Origin: Tillandsia leiboldiana
Lineage: Eukaryota > Streptophyta > Magnoliopsida > Poales > Bromeliaceae
Assembly: GCA_029204045.2 (NCBI GenBank)
Contig: CM055082.1
Span: 1,382,815-1,446,814 of the forward strand
Direction: 5' to 3'
DNA length: 64,000 nt
Both the position numbers and the translations under genes were made by a program. This document shows positions 48,216 through 61,553 of the stretch, piece by piece; position 1 is the first letter of the stretch, and the number at the start of each line of letters is the position of its first letter. The notes beneath the pieces were generated by a model that searched no databases, was not told the origin of the DNA, and saw only the letters and a list, made by a program, of their open reading frames with translations.

Positions 48216-48868
48216 TAGGTTCTGTTTGACAGCAGAAATTTAAAATAAAATTTTATATTTTGCGGTACCAAAATTTTAAAATTCTATAATTTTTTAATCT
48301 AAAATTTAAAATTTGACTTAAATCTGAAAAAAAATATTTGATATAAAAAAAAAAAAAAAAAAAAAAAAAACATCACCACCTCCACCTTCTCCATGCTCAA
48401 ATCCATTTCCATCATCTTCTGCTTGCTCAAATCTATCACTACCATCTTTTCATCCTTATTCAAATCCAACATCTCTCCATCCTTTTCCACCTTTCGTCAC
48501 CATTCTTTGTCGTGATAATCCAACACGAAAAATTTAATAATGTTCTTATCTCAAAATTGCAATTATTTCGAAAAAAAAAAAGATGGTAGAGATAAAAGAA
48601 GAGTAGAAAGCCAGAAGATGGGCACTAAAAAGATGGAGAATCACACGAACAAAATGACAGAGTCTGTGAATATTGAGGGAGAGGTTGAGGAGGAGGAGGT
48701 GGTGGTGGTGGAGGATGTAGGGGCAAGAATGAAGTGAGATACTCCGTGAAAAAAAAAAAAATAAAAAAAAAAATAAATTCTATGCATTTTTATTTTTCCA
48801 AAAAAATTTATTTCTAGCTCATTATTCTGTTTATTTTTTAATACCAAAAGTTATTCAAACATACCCTT
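48216..48868. mobile_element. Possible Tourist-like element
   Basis: Ends TTAGGTTCTGTTTGAC and GTTATTCAAACATACCCTTAA are loosely complementary (TTTGA core). The interior is low-complexity, with an A-run and repeated TCAAATCCA/CATCTT words. ORFs across it are compositional artefacts. Confidence 0.35.
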
Positions 48869-48872
48869 AATT

Positions 48873-49521
48873 TGTTGGAATAAAAATCAAAATTTCTAAA
48901 ATCCTCAATAATAATTTTATGTTCTTATTAATTCTTTTTTACTAATTAATTTACTCTTTTTTAATTAATTTACTTTTTTACTTTTTATTGTTATTATTAG
49001 GTGTTAAAGTATTTTGGAACGTTGGAACCCAACGTACCTGCTTTTAAAGGTATTAATTCATCATTTAGGTGAATTAATAATGGAACCAACGACACTATTT
49101 TTGCTCCTATGTATATATAGGTGTGGGCTATAGTAGGGAGTCAGTCAGAAAAAGAAAGAAAAAAAGAGAAGGAAAAAAAATAAATTATTTTAAGTTTTAT
49201 TTTAAATTTTATTTGGTTAATTTTGTTTATCGGGTGTTGAAAAAAACTTCGTCAACCTCTTTCGCGGTCGTGCTCGTAGAAAGGGGAGTTCCGGTCGTAC
49301 CTTGAGGTGGTATCTCCGATTAATCCGCACGAAGGACGGAAATACGCCTTAGGGCAGTGCCTCGCACGCTTCCGGATCAATTTTATTTCGGGTTAATTAT
49401 TTTTATCTATAATTTCTGAAATTTCATAGCGATTAAAGATAAGTTCTGTTATTCAAATTTAAACATAAACTAGTTAGATAATTTAATCACAAACAGATTT
49501 AGTGTGATTATTTTTCTAACA
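48873..49521 (+). mobile_element. Solo LTR of a copia-like retrotransposon
   Basis: 649 bp beginning TGTTGGAATAAAAATC and ending TTTTTCTAACA, flanked by a perfect 5-bp duplication TAATT (48868-48872 and 49522-49526). It shares blocks with the LTRs at 19001 and 28244: GTGTTGAAA..., TTCCGGTCGTACCTTGAGG, CTTAGGGCAGT, CGCACGCTTCCGGATCA. No internal region is attached, so it arose by LTR-LTR recombination. Confidence 0.88.
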
Positions 49522-49526
49522 TAATT

Positions 49527-51645
49527 AAATTCAGAAAGATAAAAAGAAAAATTTAAAACTTCTGTTGTCGCCAAGCAGGTCGTTGTTATAGAAATTTTAT
49601 GAATTATTTAGTTGCATATAGTTATAACTATAATTGTAACTATATACAAATTCAAATCCGACATTTAATTTGATATATTTGAATTCAACTATTATAATGT
49701 GAACTGTATAAAAAAACTTAATTGCCGTCGTTAAAGCTATATCCAAATTAGCCGCAGTTACTGCAGCAATTAGAGATAATAACTTAAACAAGAAATAAGC
49801 CTACTTTTCTAATCAATTTTGAAATGGAAAAAAAAAAATTCTACATTGAAGATAATCTCATCACCTTATAAAATTTTACAAATGTATTTCTCAACTACAT
49901 ACAATCAAATAAATTATTTACAATTATAACACTTTCTACTGCATCTAATGAAACGAAATATATATAATTGTAACTGATGCATCTTCAATTACATATATCT
50001 CTAACTATACTACATTTCTAATTGTTGAAAGCTAATGCACTTTCTCAATTAAGAAATAAATTCTCATGTGATGTGATGGAGCTAGCAATTTTCAGAGTTA
50101 CAAAATGAATAAGAAACACTTAAAACAATTAATTATAAGTTATGAAAATATAAATTTTAAACTCTCATAATTGAAGACTATAAAAGAGGTTCTTCTCCTT
50201 CCTTAATTGCAATAAGGCCAATTGAAATCCAATCACGAGAATATTATTTGATATGATAAAATATATCTATATAGAGATATTAAGATTCTTTTCTCTTGAC
50301 TATTATAGCCTCCTATTACTTTTTTTTTTCACATATATAATTAAATACTTTTCCTCCAAAGCCAACACTAACTAATTACATCCAATCAAATTAAGGACCG
50401 TTAAGTAGAATTTTCTCTCTTCTAAATCACTTACACTAGCTAATTACTTAAGAAAAATAAAATATCATGCATGTTCAATCCTAACTTTCTCTCTCTCTCT
50501 CTCTCTTTTTCTTTTTTGGGGGGTCGACTCTCTATCAAAGAGCGTTAGTTTAATGTTGACAATGATTTGCAATGCGCCATGCATGATCATTCATGGGGGA
50601 AGAAAGTGATGGATCAAGTACAGAGCATTTGTAGGTATCTTCCTTGCTATATAAGTCCAAGACAATGAATCTTGCCTCTAAATCTCTCTCCAGAATATTA
50701 TTAGCTAGCCACGTACTATTGAAATCAATAAAAATAATAGTTCTAACACGTATTACACTGTATAAAAATTTGTCCATACAGGTCGAGCTTTACGTTGTTT
50801 ATATTATCCTAATGCATGTGCTTCACTGCTTCAGTTCACATTTGGTACGCCACTATATATATATATACACTTCAATTTTAAAGTATCAGAGAAGAGAACT
50901 TGTAAAGTGTTTTTGGTTTATTTAGATATTTAAAAGATTAAAACGTACAGATGCAATATTGAAACAATTAATGCATTCTCAAACCGGATCTTTTCAGTTT
51001 AAGCTTCTAAATTTTTCGTACTCTTTTAACAATAATCTATGAATATAATGAATGTATAAGGCACTGTTTGGTTCTAGAATGCAAAAAGGAATAAACTATT
51101 ATTCTCTTCTTTATAAAGATAAGCAGGTGCTTCACTTCTCCTCTTAATTAGGACAAATTTATTAATTCCCAACGAAAAATAAGATTAATTAAAATAAATA
51201 TAATTTTAATTATTATATTATTTTTTTAATTTGACTAATTAATTTTATTATTTTATTTACTAATTATCTAACTATTAAATAATTAACTAATTAATTTATT
51301 AATTCATTAAATTATTTGTAATTAATTAAATTATTAATTAACATTATTTATTATTAATTACTTTATTAATTAATATTTAGGGTTATCTAGTCGTATTCAT
51401 AATTAATTAGTTAATTAAATAAATTAAATTATTATTTAATTAATATTTTATTATAAATAATTAGATAATATATTATTATTTTAAATTATATTTACTTTTG
51501 TTCTCACAATTCCAATTTAACTATTCAAATGCTTTTTTTTTTATTATTATCAGAATCTAACTATTCAAACGCTGTTTTTTTTAATCTCGTTTTTACTTAT
51601 CCCAAAAAATTATACTTATATTATAAATAAACAATATTATAGAAT
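49527..51645. other. AT-rich spacer without recognised genes
   Basis: Contains a (CT)n tract at about 50487-50506, a short (TA)n at about 50855, and many TTAATTAATT words at 51180-51480. I find no supported ORF or RNA gene. Confidence 0.4.
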
Positions 51646-51952
<307 letters not shown>

Positions 51953-53024
51953 ACTATTATATTTCCTACTTATTCCAAAACTTGTGCCTATATAAGGAAT
52001 AAGCAATACTATATTTTCTACTTATTTTAAAAAGTATACTTATATTAGAAATAAGCAATATTATGTTTCTCTTCCTTAAGATCCACTCCAAATAAGACGA
52101 CCAATAAGTGATGACCGAAAATAAGAACAAAAAAGATGTATTCGAATCTATCCAAAGCAGATAAGAAAATAGAGCAATAGGTAAGGAATTCCTCTTAATC
52201 TATTAATATGAGTCAAAACTTCGCCGAAACATCTTAAAAAATTCCGACATGTTCCAAATGCAACAAGAAAATGAAAGCAAAAAATAAAATAAAAATCAAA
52301 GTGTTTCGTGTTCATCTCAATCTGCCAAAGGAAACAGGACGAAATTAAGATAGATGGAACCCCTCCGGCCCCAGATCATCTGTTCGTATCCACACTACCT
52401 AAAGATTACCACTGCATCTTCCTACACGGTCCAAACTATCAACTATCAACTTACTACCAACAAAGACACTAGTTAATTTGGCACCTCACATTAATCAATA
52501 CTATACCACATGCATTTGGAAATTTGGACCCCCTCCATTTATGGCACGTTTCCCTTTGCGTCCCTTTCACAAAAGCAGTTTCTTCTTAGCTCTCCAACGT
52601 CACTTCTGTCAACTAATTATTTCCTGAATTTTTTGTACTCCTTCTCCTAGCTCCAATGTAAAAATTATAAAAAAAATATATTTAATAATAATAATAAAAT
52701 TACTATTTGTATACTAAAAAATAAGATATAAATATCAGTATCATATTAAGATTTATGTATGGGCACCTATTTTAAATATACATATAACATTGCTTCAAAA
52801 TGTTTTAAAGAATATATATACACGTGTGTGAAATATAAATCACTTGTTTATATCTAACTGCTTATAATTTGACACTGAGTCAATGCAATTAATAACATAC
52901 GTTTCCATACTCTTCTATATATTACTACCTTGTGCACTTCTACACGCCTCACACATTTTCTTCTCTTCGGAGGCTACTCTCTCTCTCTCTCTCTGCAGAG
53001 GCTACTCTAGCTCGATCAGCTTCA
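51953..53024. other. JOX upstream region
   Basis: No ORF supported. Likely promoter of the JOX gene in its 3' part: a G-box at 52821, TATA-like CTATATATTAC at about 52915, and a (CT)n leader at 52977-52994. Confidence 0.4.
52821..52826 (+). promoter_or_regulatory. G-box CACGTG upstream of JOX
   Basis: CACGTG within ACACGTGTGTG, 204 bases before the start codon. G-boxes bind bHLH factors such as MYC2, the main activator of jasmonate-induced genes. It fits the predicted product but is not proof of jasmonate response. Confidence 0.45.
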
Positions 53025-53831
53025 ATGCATCGTATGCTAAAAAACTGGCCCGAGCCGGTCATACCCGTGCAATCCATATCAGAAAGTGGCGTAGCCACCG
53101 TCCCAGACCGCTACGTCAAGCCGCCGTCGGACCGTCCAGCACCCGCAGACACCCTCTTCTCCTTCGACGATACACAGACCCAGAACATCCCGACCGTCGA
53201 CCTCGCTGCCTCCGCGACCTCCGCGGCCGCCGCGGTCTCCGCGGCGTGCCGGGAGTGGGGGTTCTTCCAAGTGGTGAACCACGGGGTGGGGGAGGAGCGC
53301 ATGCGGGGGGTCCGGGACGCGTGGGGGGAGTTTTTCAGGCTCCCTGCGGAGCTCAAACAGTCGTATGCGAACGCGCCAACGACTTATGAAGGGTACGGGA
53401 GTCGGCTGGGAACAGAAGTCGGCGCCGAACTCGACTGGGGCGACTACTTCTACCTAAATTTGCTTCCCGAGTCCGTTAAGGACTACGCCAAGTGGCCCAC
53501 TGAGCCCCTGAATTGTAGGTACGTACGTCGCGTGGACCCGGTCTACCACGTCATCCGCGGATTAGAACTATTAGAACGTTATTAACACGTACGTACCAGG
53601 GACCTTTACTACGTATTATTTGATCATGCGCACGCATCATAAATAACCAACGAAGAACTATATCACACATAAAATTTTTTTATATATATTATTATTATTA
53701 CTCTTTTTCATAGAATTATAAAACTGTATGGACATAACGGCTCAATGTGGCTAAGTTTTTTAGATATTCTACATGCACACTTGATTATCTTGAGATTTCA
53801 TGTATATTAATTGCATTTTTGTTTCTAACTG

Positions 53832-53882
<51 letters not shown>

Positions 53883-55224
53883 GATTATTTATATATAGAG
53901 AGATAGAAAGTTTCACTATACTTTTAATAATATCAAATAATTAATATTTATAAATTTTCTACTATTATATTTATTTTTTAAATCATACTATTTTATTTAC
54001 CAACTACTAAACCCTAAAAGAGCACTGTTATCATAACCCTATACATTTTCATCCAAAAATTAAAAACACATAAGTATTATTATCATAACCCTTAATATTT
54101 TTAAAAGTATAGAAACTTAATTTTGTATAAAAATCTCACAAAAAATTTATGATATAGTACTAAAATATTTTATTAGAAATATTGATTTTGTTGTATATAG
54201 TATAAATAATTTTTTATTAAATTTTTTTTCTGATTTAAATATTTTTATATCATTAAATTTACAAGTAGTACGTATTAATCATTAAAAATTATTGATTTTA
54301 AAACTCTTTGATAATTAGATAAATAATATAAAAAAATTATAAAATTTATTTTTTAAATACTTCAAATACACTAAATTAATTTTGACGAAATTAATCGTTG
54401 ATTCGAAAGTTCTTTTTATTAAAAATAGCTAAGGAGTACTGAGCCCCGTACTCTTAATAGCACACAAGTCATATATATATATGAGCAATGCTACCTGTAC
54501 ACCCCGAAGGGGTGTACATCATACACCTCCACCATTTTAATGGTGGCGATACTTTTTACGGGTCACATCAAGTGACCCATCATCACACCCCCACTCTTAG
54601 ATGGGTGGGGTGTATGATGTACACCCCGAAAGGGGTGTACACATAGCATTTTCCTATATATATATACTCTCTCTCAATCACACACACTCAGTGAGTCTCT
54701 CTCTCTTTCTTCTCTCTCTATATATAAAAATTATTATAAGTTATTTTTTATGTTGGAACTTTCGAATCGATAATCGATTTTGCTAGATTTGATTTAAAAT
54801 ATTTAAAGTATTTATAAAATAATATTTTTTAATATTATTTATCTAATGATCAAAAGGATTCAAAATTAATAATTTTAATGGTTGTGGTGAGTCGTTTGTA
54901 AATTTAACGGTGTAGAAATATTCAAATCACGTAAAATTTTGATAATTTTTTTTTTATACTATATAAAATAAGTTCTATATTATTGATCAAAAATTTTAGT
55001 GTCATATCATCACATTTTATTAGATTTTTATTTTCAACCATTAATTTTGAGTCTTTTTTGATCATTAAGCGAATAATATCGAAAAATCATAAAATTTATT
55101 TTCTAGATATTTCAAATACTCTATATCAAGTTTAATAAAGCAGATAGTCGATTTAGAAGTCCCAATATAAAAAATAACTTATAAGCATGGATGCCTCCGT
55201 GCTTATAAAAGCACTCGAGCCGCA

Positions 55225-55293
<69 letters not shown>

Positions 55294-56417
55294 CCGGCTA
55301 CTATACTCTTATGAGTAAAATCCTTTTGTGCGGTTAGATTATAGTATTCCCTAGGATTTATACTATTTCCCCAACAACCTAGTAAACCCTAGGGCTATGT
55401 TTGGTTCGGGGATTGTAAGCTTGGGGATAAATTTCTTTATACCTGGGATAGCTTGCTATTCCGGAATAGTCAGGGATAAAAGGAAAATAGTGTTTGGTTT
55501 GTAAAGTTGTTATTCGTAGGAATAACTGAAATTATGTTTGGTTCATTTTTTGAAATAAGCGAGGATAGTAAAAAAATAAAAGTAATTATAATTTTAAAAT
55601 AATAATATTTTATCTAATTAATTAATATAAAATATTAATTAAATAATAATTAATATTTGTATAAATTAAAGTTTATATTTTAGTAAATAATACCGTTTAA
55701 TTTTATTAAAATTAAAATTTAAAATTTAAAATTTGTATGAATTTTAAAATTTATTAAATTTATAAATTTATTAAAAATTAAAGTTATAAATTTAAAAAGT
55801 TATAAAATTTAAATTTTTTCTAAATTTAAAAATTTAAAAATCTAATAGTAGAGAATAATAAAGAAAAAAGTGATAGTTAAATTTAATATAAAATATAATT
55901 TAATAAAAATAATTTATTGTAAAAAAAAATATTATAATATTTTTAAAAAATAATTTATTATAAATTATAATTGAATAAAAATAATTCATTATAATATTTA
56001 AATAAAAATAATATGTATTAATATATATAATTAATAATTTTATAATAAAAAATAATGTATTATAATATATAATAAATTGTGTCTACATAATTTAGCTTTA
56101 ATTCAATTTATAATCTTAATAAAATTTAGAATTAATTCTTAGAATAGCACTATTCCACAAAAATGGTGGAATAGTTTATTCCAAGCTATCCCGGGATAGC
56201 CGAGAATACCAAGGTTTGACCGGGATAAAATATTCCAGCCAAAAATCATGTCGTTTGGCATGAATAGTGGGATAAAGTGGGTTATTCCATCTTTATCCCT
56301 TAACCAAACACTGCCTAGGGGGACTACTATCATCCTAATCGCATATTCCTTCATCCAATGATGAAAAAGTTATGAGTACAAAGGAGTTTATACTCATAAG
56401 AGTATAGTAGCCATACG

Positions 56418-56479
<62 letters not shown>

Positions 56480-57403
56480 GAGCTCTTATGTTTTTAAAAA
56501 TACAAAGTCATTAGTGCGGGTAGGTTTTCAACCATTAAATAAAAAATATATGATTGAAATGATAGTGATCTACTAAAATTTAGTAAGTAATTAGTAGAAT
56601 AGCATGATATAAATAATGAAATTAATCAAAAGAATAGATCTAACAGTGAAAAATTTCAAACATCAAGTATTTGATATATTTTTAAAATTAGTACTATAGA
56701 TCTTTCTCTCTCTTGCTCTCTCTCTCTCTATATATATAACTAGACTGGTATACTATTAATAGCACCAAATCATTCGTGCTATTAAATTTTTAATCATTGG
56801 ATAAAAGGATGTGTGGTTAGGATGATAGTGGACCCCTAGCGTTTAGTGGGTTATTAGAGAAATAGTATGATCTAATGGATGAAAATGATTAAAGGAGTAG
56901 ATATAACGGTAAAAAACTTGATAACACTAAATATTTGATGCTATTAATAATTTAGTAGCCGGACTATATAGTATAGCTTATCTACTTTCAAAAGCACAAG
57001 CTTTAACTATGCTTGTAAATTTTTTATCATTGAATTTGTATTGAGATTTGTGTCATTGTAAAGTCAACTAAAGAAAAAGAATGAAACGGTACAATACCAT
57101 GAATCTTAATACAACTCTAATGATAAAAAATTCACAAGCATAATCGGACTTATGCTTTTAAAAGTATATAAACTCTAATATATATAGCTAAGCTGGAATT
57201 CTCATTGATGCTATTAAATTTTTTACCCTTGAATTAAAAAATATGCGGTTGAGATAATACTGGGTCATCTGGGTTTAATGGGTAATTAGAAAAATAGTAA
57301 AATCTAACGGTTAGAAATGATCAAAAGAGTTGATCTAAGAGTAGAAAACTTGATAGCACCAAATGCTTGGTGCTATCAATGGCATAGTAACCAAACACAC
57401 ACA

Positions 57404-57453
<50 letters not shown>

Positions 57454-57454
57454 C

Positions 57455-57498
<44 letters not shown>

Positions 57499-60222
57499 AT
57501 TAGCAATTTGAGAATAATAGAAAAATTGTCCGTACATACCATCTATTCCTCAAAAAAACAAAGGCTTATCTAATTGGATCCATAGATCCGGTCCACCCGA
57601 ATAACAATAGTCCTAATTAAACGATCATGAGTTGTGCTCCAACCAAAAACACGCAGGGAAATCACTGAAGAGTACGGACGCGAGGTGGTGAAGCTATGCG
57701 GGGTGCTGCTGAGGTTGCTCTCCATAGGCCTGGGACTCGGTGCCGACTTCTTGAAGAGGTCGTTCGGGGGCGCAGAAGAAGTCGGCGCCGCATGCGTGCG
57801 GGTGTGCTATTACCCGAAATGCCCCCAGCCGGAGCTCACGCTGGGCCTCTCGGCCCACTCCGACCCCGGCGGCCTCACCGTCCTGTCCGCCGACGACCGC
57901 GTCTTGGGCCTCCAGGTTCGCAAGGCCGACAAGTGGTTCACCGTCCGGCCCCTGCCCGGCGCGTTGATCGTTAACATCGGCGACCAAATTCAGGTTCCCA
58001 CGCACACTTTTCACTCTAAAATATTATTTTTAGTTATTCGATCACGAGTTTTAATTCTACCATATTTTTACATGCAAATGTATGTGACAATATTATCTCC
58101 TATTCAGTTTTTTTTTTTCTTTCTCCTGCTTTTTTTTAGATAGAGAGCGACACAGAGAGTGGTTATCCATTCCTTGTCTCCTTGCTGCATATACTTTCCA
58201 TTGAAGCTCACATGTCATGTCTTATGCGTGAGTCACAAAGTTCCAATACCAATCTTGGGCTAATGATTGAATACATAAATTTTCTAATTTATTTATTTTA
58301 TAATTTTAACTATTTTTAAAAAGATATATCTAATTAAAGGAGGATTTAATTTAATTACTAATTAAGTAGTTCAATTTGTTAGGTGCTTATATATATATAT
58401 TTATATTTATATTTATATTTAGATTGAAGTAGAGGAGAGGTGTTCTAAGCAGGGAATTAGTTGTCTCCTGCCGCAATGAATTCCACCCACGTGCACCTCC
58501 ATTTGTCATTATTATTATTATCCTCACGTGCAAAAAAACAAAAAAAAGAGAAAGGTTGAGTGGTTGTGTCACTACGACTATATATCCTCTATCGACACGT
58601 GGAATGTCCCCTATCCGATGGAGAAAAAGTTGCATATATAGATGCACCTTCTCTCAGCTTAAATTTAACTTAAAATTAATTTTAAATCTAAATTTAGATT
58701 TAAATTTAACTTAAAATTAATTTGAATCAAATTTGAGCAAGCTTAATTTCGAGTCGAATCAGCTCGAGTTCTAAAGGTGCTGCTTGAAATCCTTAATATC
58801 ACCTAACCTATAATTTATTTTTTATAAAATATTATTTAAAATGAGATACAAAAGTATGCCTAATAATTTAAAATATAAAATAAATGTATAAAATGTGGTT
58901 CTATAATATTAAGAAAAATATATTTGAGTTTATATATCTAATCTTGTTTGTATTTTTGTTCCAGCCTCACACGTCTTCTTTTTCGTCATATATAATTAAA
59001 ATCAAAATTTTATAAAAATATAACAATTTTTTATCTTAGTAATATGTCTGTATATTTTCTTAAGTATACATTAATTATATTAGTTTTTACTATAATGTAA
59101 CAAAATCATATCAATTTAGAATTTTTCGACATTACAAAGTTAGCTAAGTATATTTAAAATAAGTAAAGTATTTTTAAATTTTCATTACTCTTTGATTCAA
59201 TATATATTTCCAAAATAAGTATGCAAATTTTGTAAAACAATATTTAGCCAAAATTTTACAAAAATAAGAGATAGGGAGAAAGAGTAATTAGAATAAAATT
59301 TTATTGGTTTATTCTTGTGATCTAGCAAATATGATACAATAAGCTAAACTCTATATATATAAAATTAAAATACATAATGTATATTAGAGTAGAGCTTATA
59401 TACTTTCAAAAGTATAAGCTCATTTATATTTATAAATTTTTTACCATAAAATTTTTATTAAGATTCATATTATTGTAAAGATATTTAAGAAAAGAAAGAG
59501 AAAAAAAGTATAATTATACAAATTCCAATATAAATTCTATAATAAAAAATTTATAAATATGGATGAACTTTTATTTCTGAAAATATATAAGCTCTACTCA
59601 TATATATAATTATATATATTTATAAATATTTTTAATATAAATATTTAAACTTTTCGAGCCTAATTTGAGCGAGTGCAGTAATACTCAAGCTCGACTTAAA
59701 ATAATTTTAAATTTTTTTCTTTTTATTCAATCTCGACTTATTTAATTTTGAGTCAAACTTGAGCGAACTAAATATCGAATCGAACGCGAATTGGCTCGCT
59801 TATTTGCCAACCCTACAAATTTTAAAATTTTTTCTTTTTATTTAATCTCGACTTATTTAATTTTGAGTCAAACTTGAGCGAACTAAATATCAAATCGAAC
59901 GCGAACTGGCTCGCTTATTTGCCAACCCTATAAATTTTACCCCAACAATGATGCAATTCCTTACGTGCATACAAAGGTGATGACCAACGGTATCTTCAAG
60001 AGCGTGGAGCACCGGGTAGTGGTGAATGCGGTGGCGGAGCGGCTTACCATTGCCGTGTTCTACAACCCCAGAAATGACTTGCTGATTGGGCCTGCGCCGG
60101 AGCTGCTGACGCCGGAGCGGCCGCCGCTCTACCGCCCCATGACTTTCGGTGAGTATCGCATGTTCATCAGGAAGAACGGGCCCAAAGGCAAGGTGCAGGT
60201 CGAGTCGCTTATAGCCGCTTAA
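53025..60222 (+). CDS. JOX: 2-oxoglutarate/Fe(II)-dependent dioxygenase, jasmonate-induced oxygenase (JOX) type
   Basis: JOX enzymes hydroxylate jasmonic acid and so damp jasmonate signalling in the cytosol. Exons 53025-53518, 57657-57993 and 59977-60222 join in frame to 358 residues, usual for the family. The N-terminal half has NWPEPVIPVQSISESG, VPDRYVKPPSDRP and ACREWGFFQVVNHGV (DIOX_N). The catalytic jelly roll has iron ligands H232 and D234 (HSDPGG) and H289 (SVEHR). R299 binds 2-oxoglutarate, in RLT instead of the usual RxS. R213, R338 and R342 fall where, from memory, Arabidopsis JOX2 has its jasmonate-carboxylate arginines. Introns are 4138 and 1983 bp and full of MITEs. A related LDOX-like dioxygenase of the same clade is the main alternative. 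Confidence 0.88.
54483..54654. mobile_element. GTACACC-type MITE in JOX intron 1
   Basis: 172 bp, same ends and inner palindromes as 47148-47319, with three differences by eye. It is inserted in a (TA)n tract, so the target duplication cannot be read. Confidence 0.8.
55290..56418. mobile_element. TA-flanked MITE interrupted by a Tourist-like element
   Basis: The outer element starts GTCCGGCTACTATACTCTTA and ends GAGTATAGTAGCCATACGC, inverted copies. Its core CCTAGTAAACCCTA|GGGGGACTACTATCAT is split at 55391. Long (TA)n tracts lie on both sides. Confidence 0.7.
55392..56314. mobile_element. Tourist/PIF-like element nested in a MITE
   Basis: 923 bp with ends GGGCTATGTTTGGTT and AACCAAACACTGC (inverted) and a 3-bp CTA duplication (55389-55391 and 56315-56317). 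Subterminal GGGATAAA and TATCCC motifs repeat at both ends, and the interior is AT-rich. No ORF for a transposase. Confidence 0.7.
56475..57500. repeat. Run of four TA-flanked MITEs in JOX intron 1
   Basis: Units at about 56475-56700, 56742-56968, 56966-57185 and 57190-57395, recognised by complementary ends and the shared core AGGATGATAGTGGRCCC / TAGTATGATCTAA. They end in (CT)n and (TA)n tracts (57405-57496). Confidence 0.6.
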
Positions 60223-61290
60223 TCGATTGATCTGATCGATGTAATGTAATAAAGGTGGATTGTATAAGTGCTACGTACCTAGCTAAACTATTGTACATAC
60301 TAAAATAGGTACGCTTCTTAGTAGCTCAGCTATGATCCTCTAATTACGAGACGTGGATATTGCATAGTATATATATAGATTTTGTAGTTTTCGGAGTAAA
60401 TGCTATTCAACCTATCTATCTTTTAAAAATGTAATGTTTTATCGTTTTACTTTCGCTACGTCGGTACAAACTCAGAATGCATGCATGTAATATCGGCCGG
60501 TTAAGTTATGAAGTGTTGTGTTAAGCAACTACGTACTCTTTGTGCAATTGCTTAAAGTTCTTCAATAGTTTTTTTTTTTTTTTTTTTTTTTTTTTGTTTA
60601 ACTCAATCTAGAGATGCAGAAACTAATTTTCGTTATCGAGTCCACGATTCTTTACTTGTCAAATAAACGAACAATCTACATATAGAAAATGGTGCATGTT
60701 AGTTCATTGCAGTTTGTATCTCGAAAAGTGATTGAAGAAACACATTAGTAATCAAAGGATATATAAGCCAACAGTACTGTCCAAAAAGGAAAAAGATCAA
60801 AGTAGGAAAGGAGGCCCCTTTTTTTTTTTTTTTTTTTTTCAATTTATTTTGGAATCAAATTCGATTCTCATATCAGTTTTTCTTGAAATGAGAATGAAAA
60901 TATTAATCTCTTCCACTGAACAGTGAACACCAGCAATTAATAGAAATGAAACATTCTGATTACCATTCCAAACATCAAATCATTCAAACCAGAGAGCCCA
61001 TTTTTGCTTCTGTTCTGGGCTGGGCCTATAAATTCTAGGCCCAATGGAGACTCCTCTTCCAATTTACTTGTTAAAAATTAAGTGGTTTTACTCAAATAAA
61101 TTACAATTAAAATAATAATTCGAATAACATATAAAAATTACTATTTTTTTTTAAAAAAAAATAATTTAAGTAAAAAGGGAAATAAAAAAAAAAAAAGGCA
61201 TTCACAGTTTCACATACATTGGCTTATCCTTTTGGCCATTATCCATCCATCTCCCTTTTTGTCCTTCAAAAAAGCACCGAACAGAAGTAA
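60223..61290. other. JOX 3' flank and spacer
   Basis: AT-rich sequence with T-runs at about 60570-60595 and 60820-60839. A GGGCCTATAAATTCTAGGCCCA segment (about 61022-61044) has site II motifs on both strands some 250-270 bases before the first ATG of the next locus. No gene is supported. Confidence 0.4.
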
Positions 61291-61376
61291 ATGATCGCTG
61301 TGAGCAGCAGCAGCAGCAGCTTCTTCCCTCTACATCTCCGCGTCTTCTCTTCTTCTTCCACGCGACCAAAAAAAAG
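61291..61376 (+). CDS. Possible alternative first exon with a plastid-type transit peptide
   Basis: ATG at 61291 opens MIAVSSSSSSFFPLHLRVFS, then SSSSTRPKK: Ser/Arg-rich and without acidic residues, like a chloroplast transit peptide. Splicing after AAAG at 61376 (donor GTGCTT) to the acceptor TTTTTGTTAG ending at 61540 would read AGC GCT TAC TTT CAG and continue in frame into ATG GAT of the AllA-like gene. The acceptor has a strong T-rich tract. Purely predicted. Confidence 0.35.
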
Positions 61377-61553
61377 GTGCTTTCCAGTTTCCACACACAC
61401 ACACTCTCTCTCTAGCAAACCTAAATCCTCTCCCTCTAAGTCGGCGCCGACTTCTAACGCACAGTTAAGCCTCTCACTTCACAATCGCCGCCGACTTCTA
61501 ATTGTCATTTTGTTGTTGTTGTTGTTGTTGTTTTTGTTAGCGCTTACTTTCAG

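Noticed and set aside
53111..53356. Minus-strand ORFs opposite JOX exon 1
   Set aside because: GC-rich exon shadows; the plus frame has the full dioxygenase N-terminal domain.
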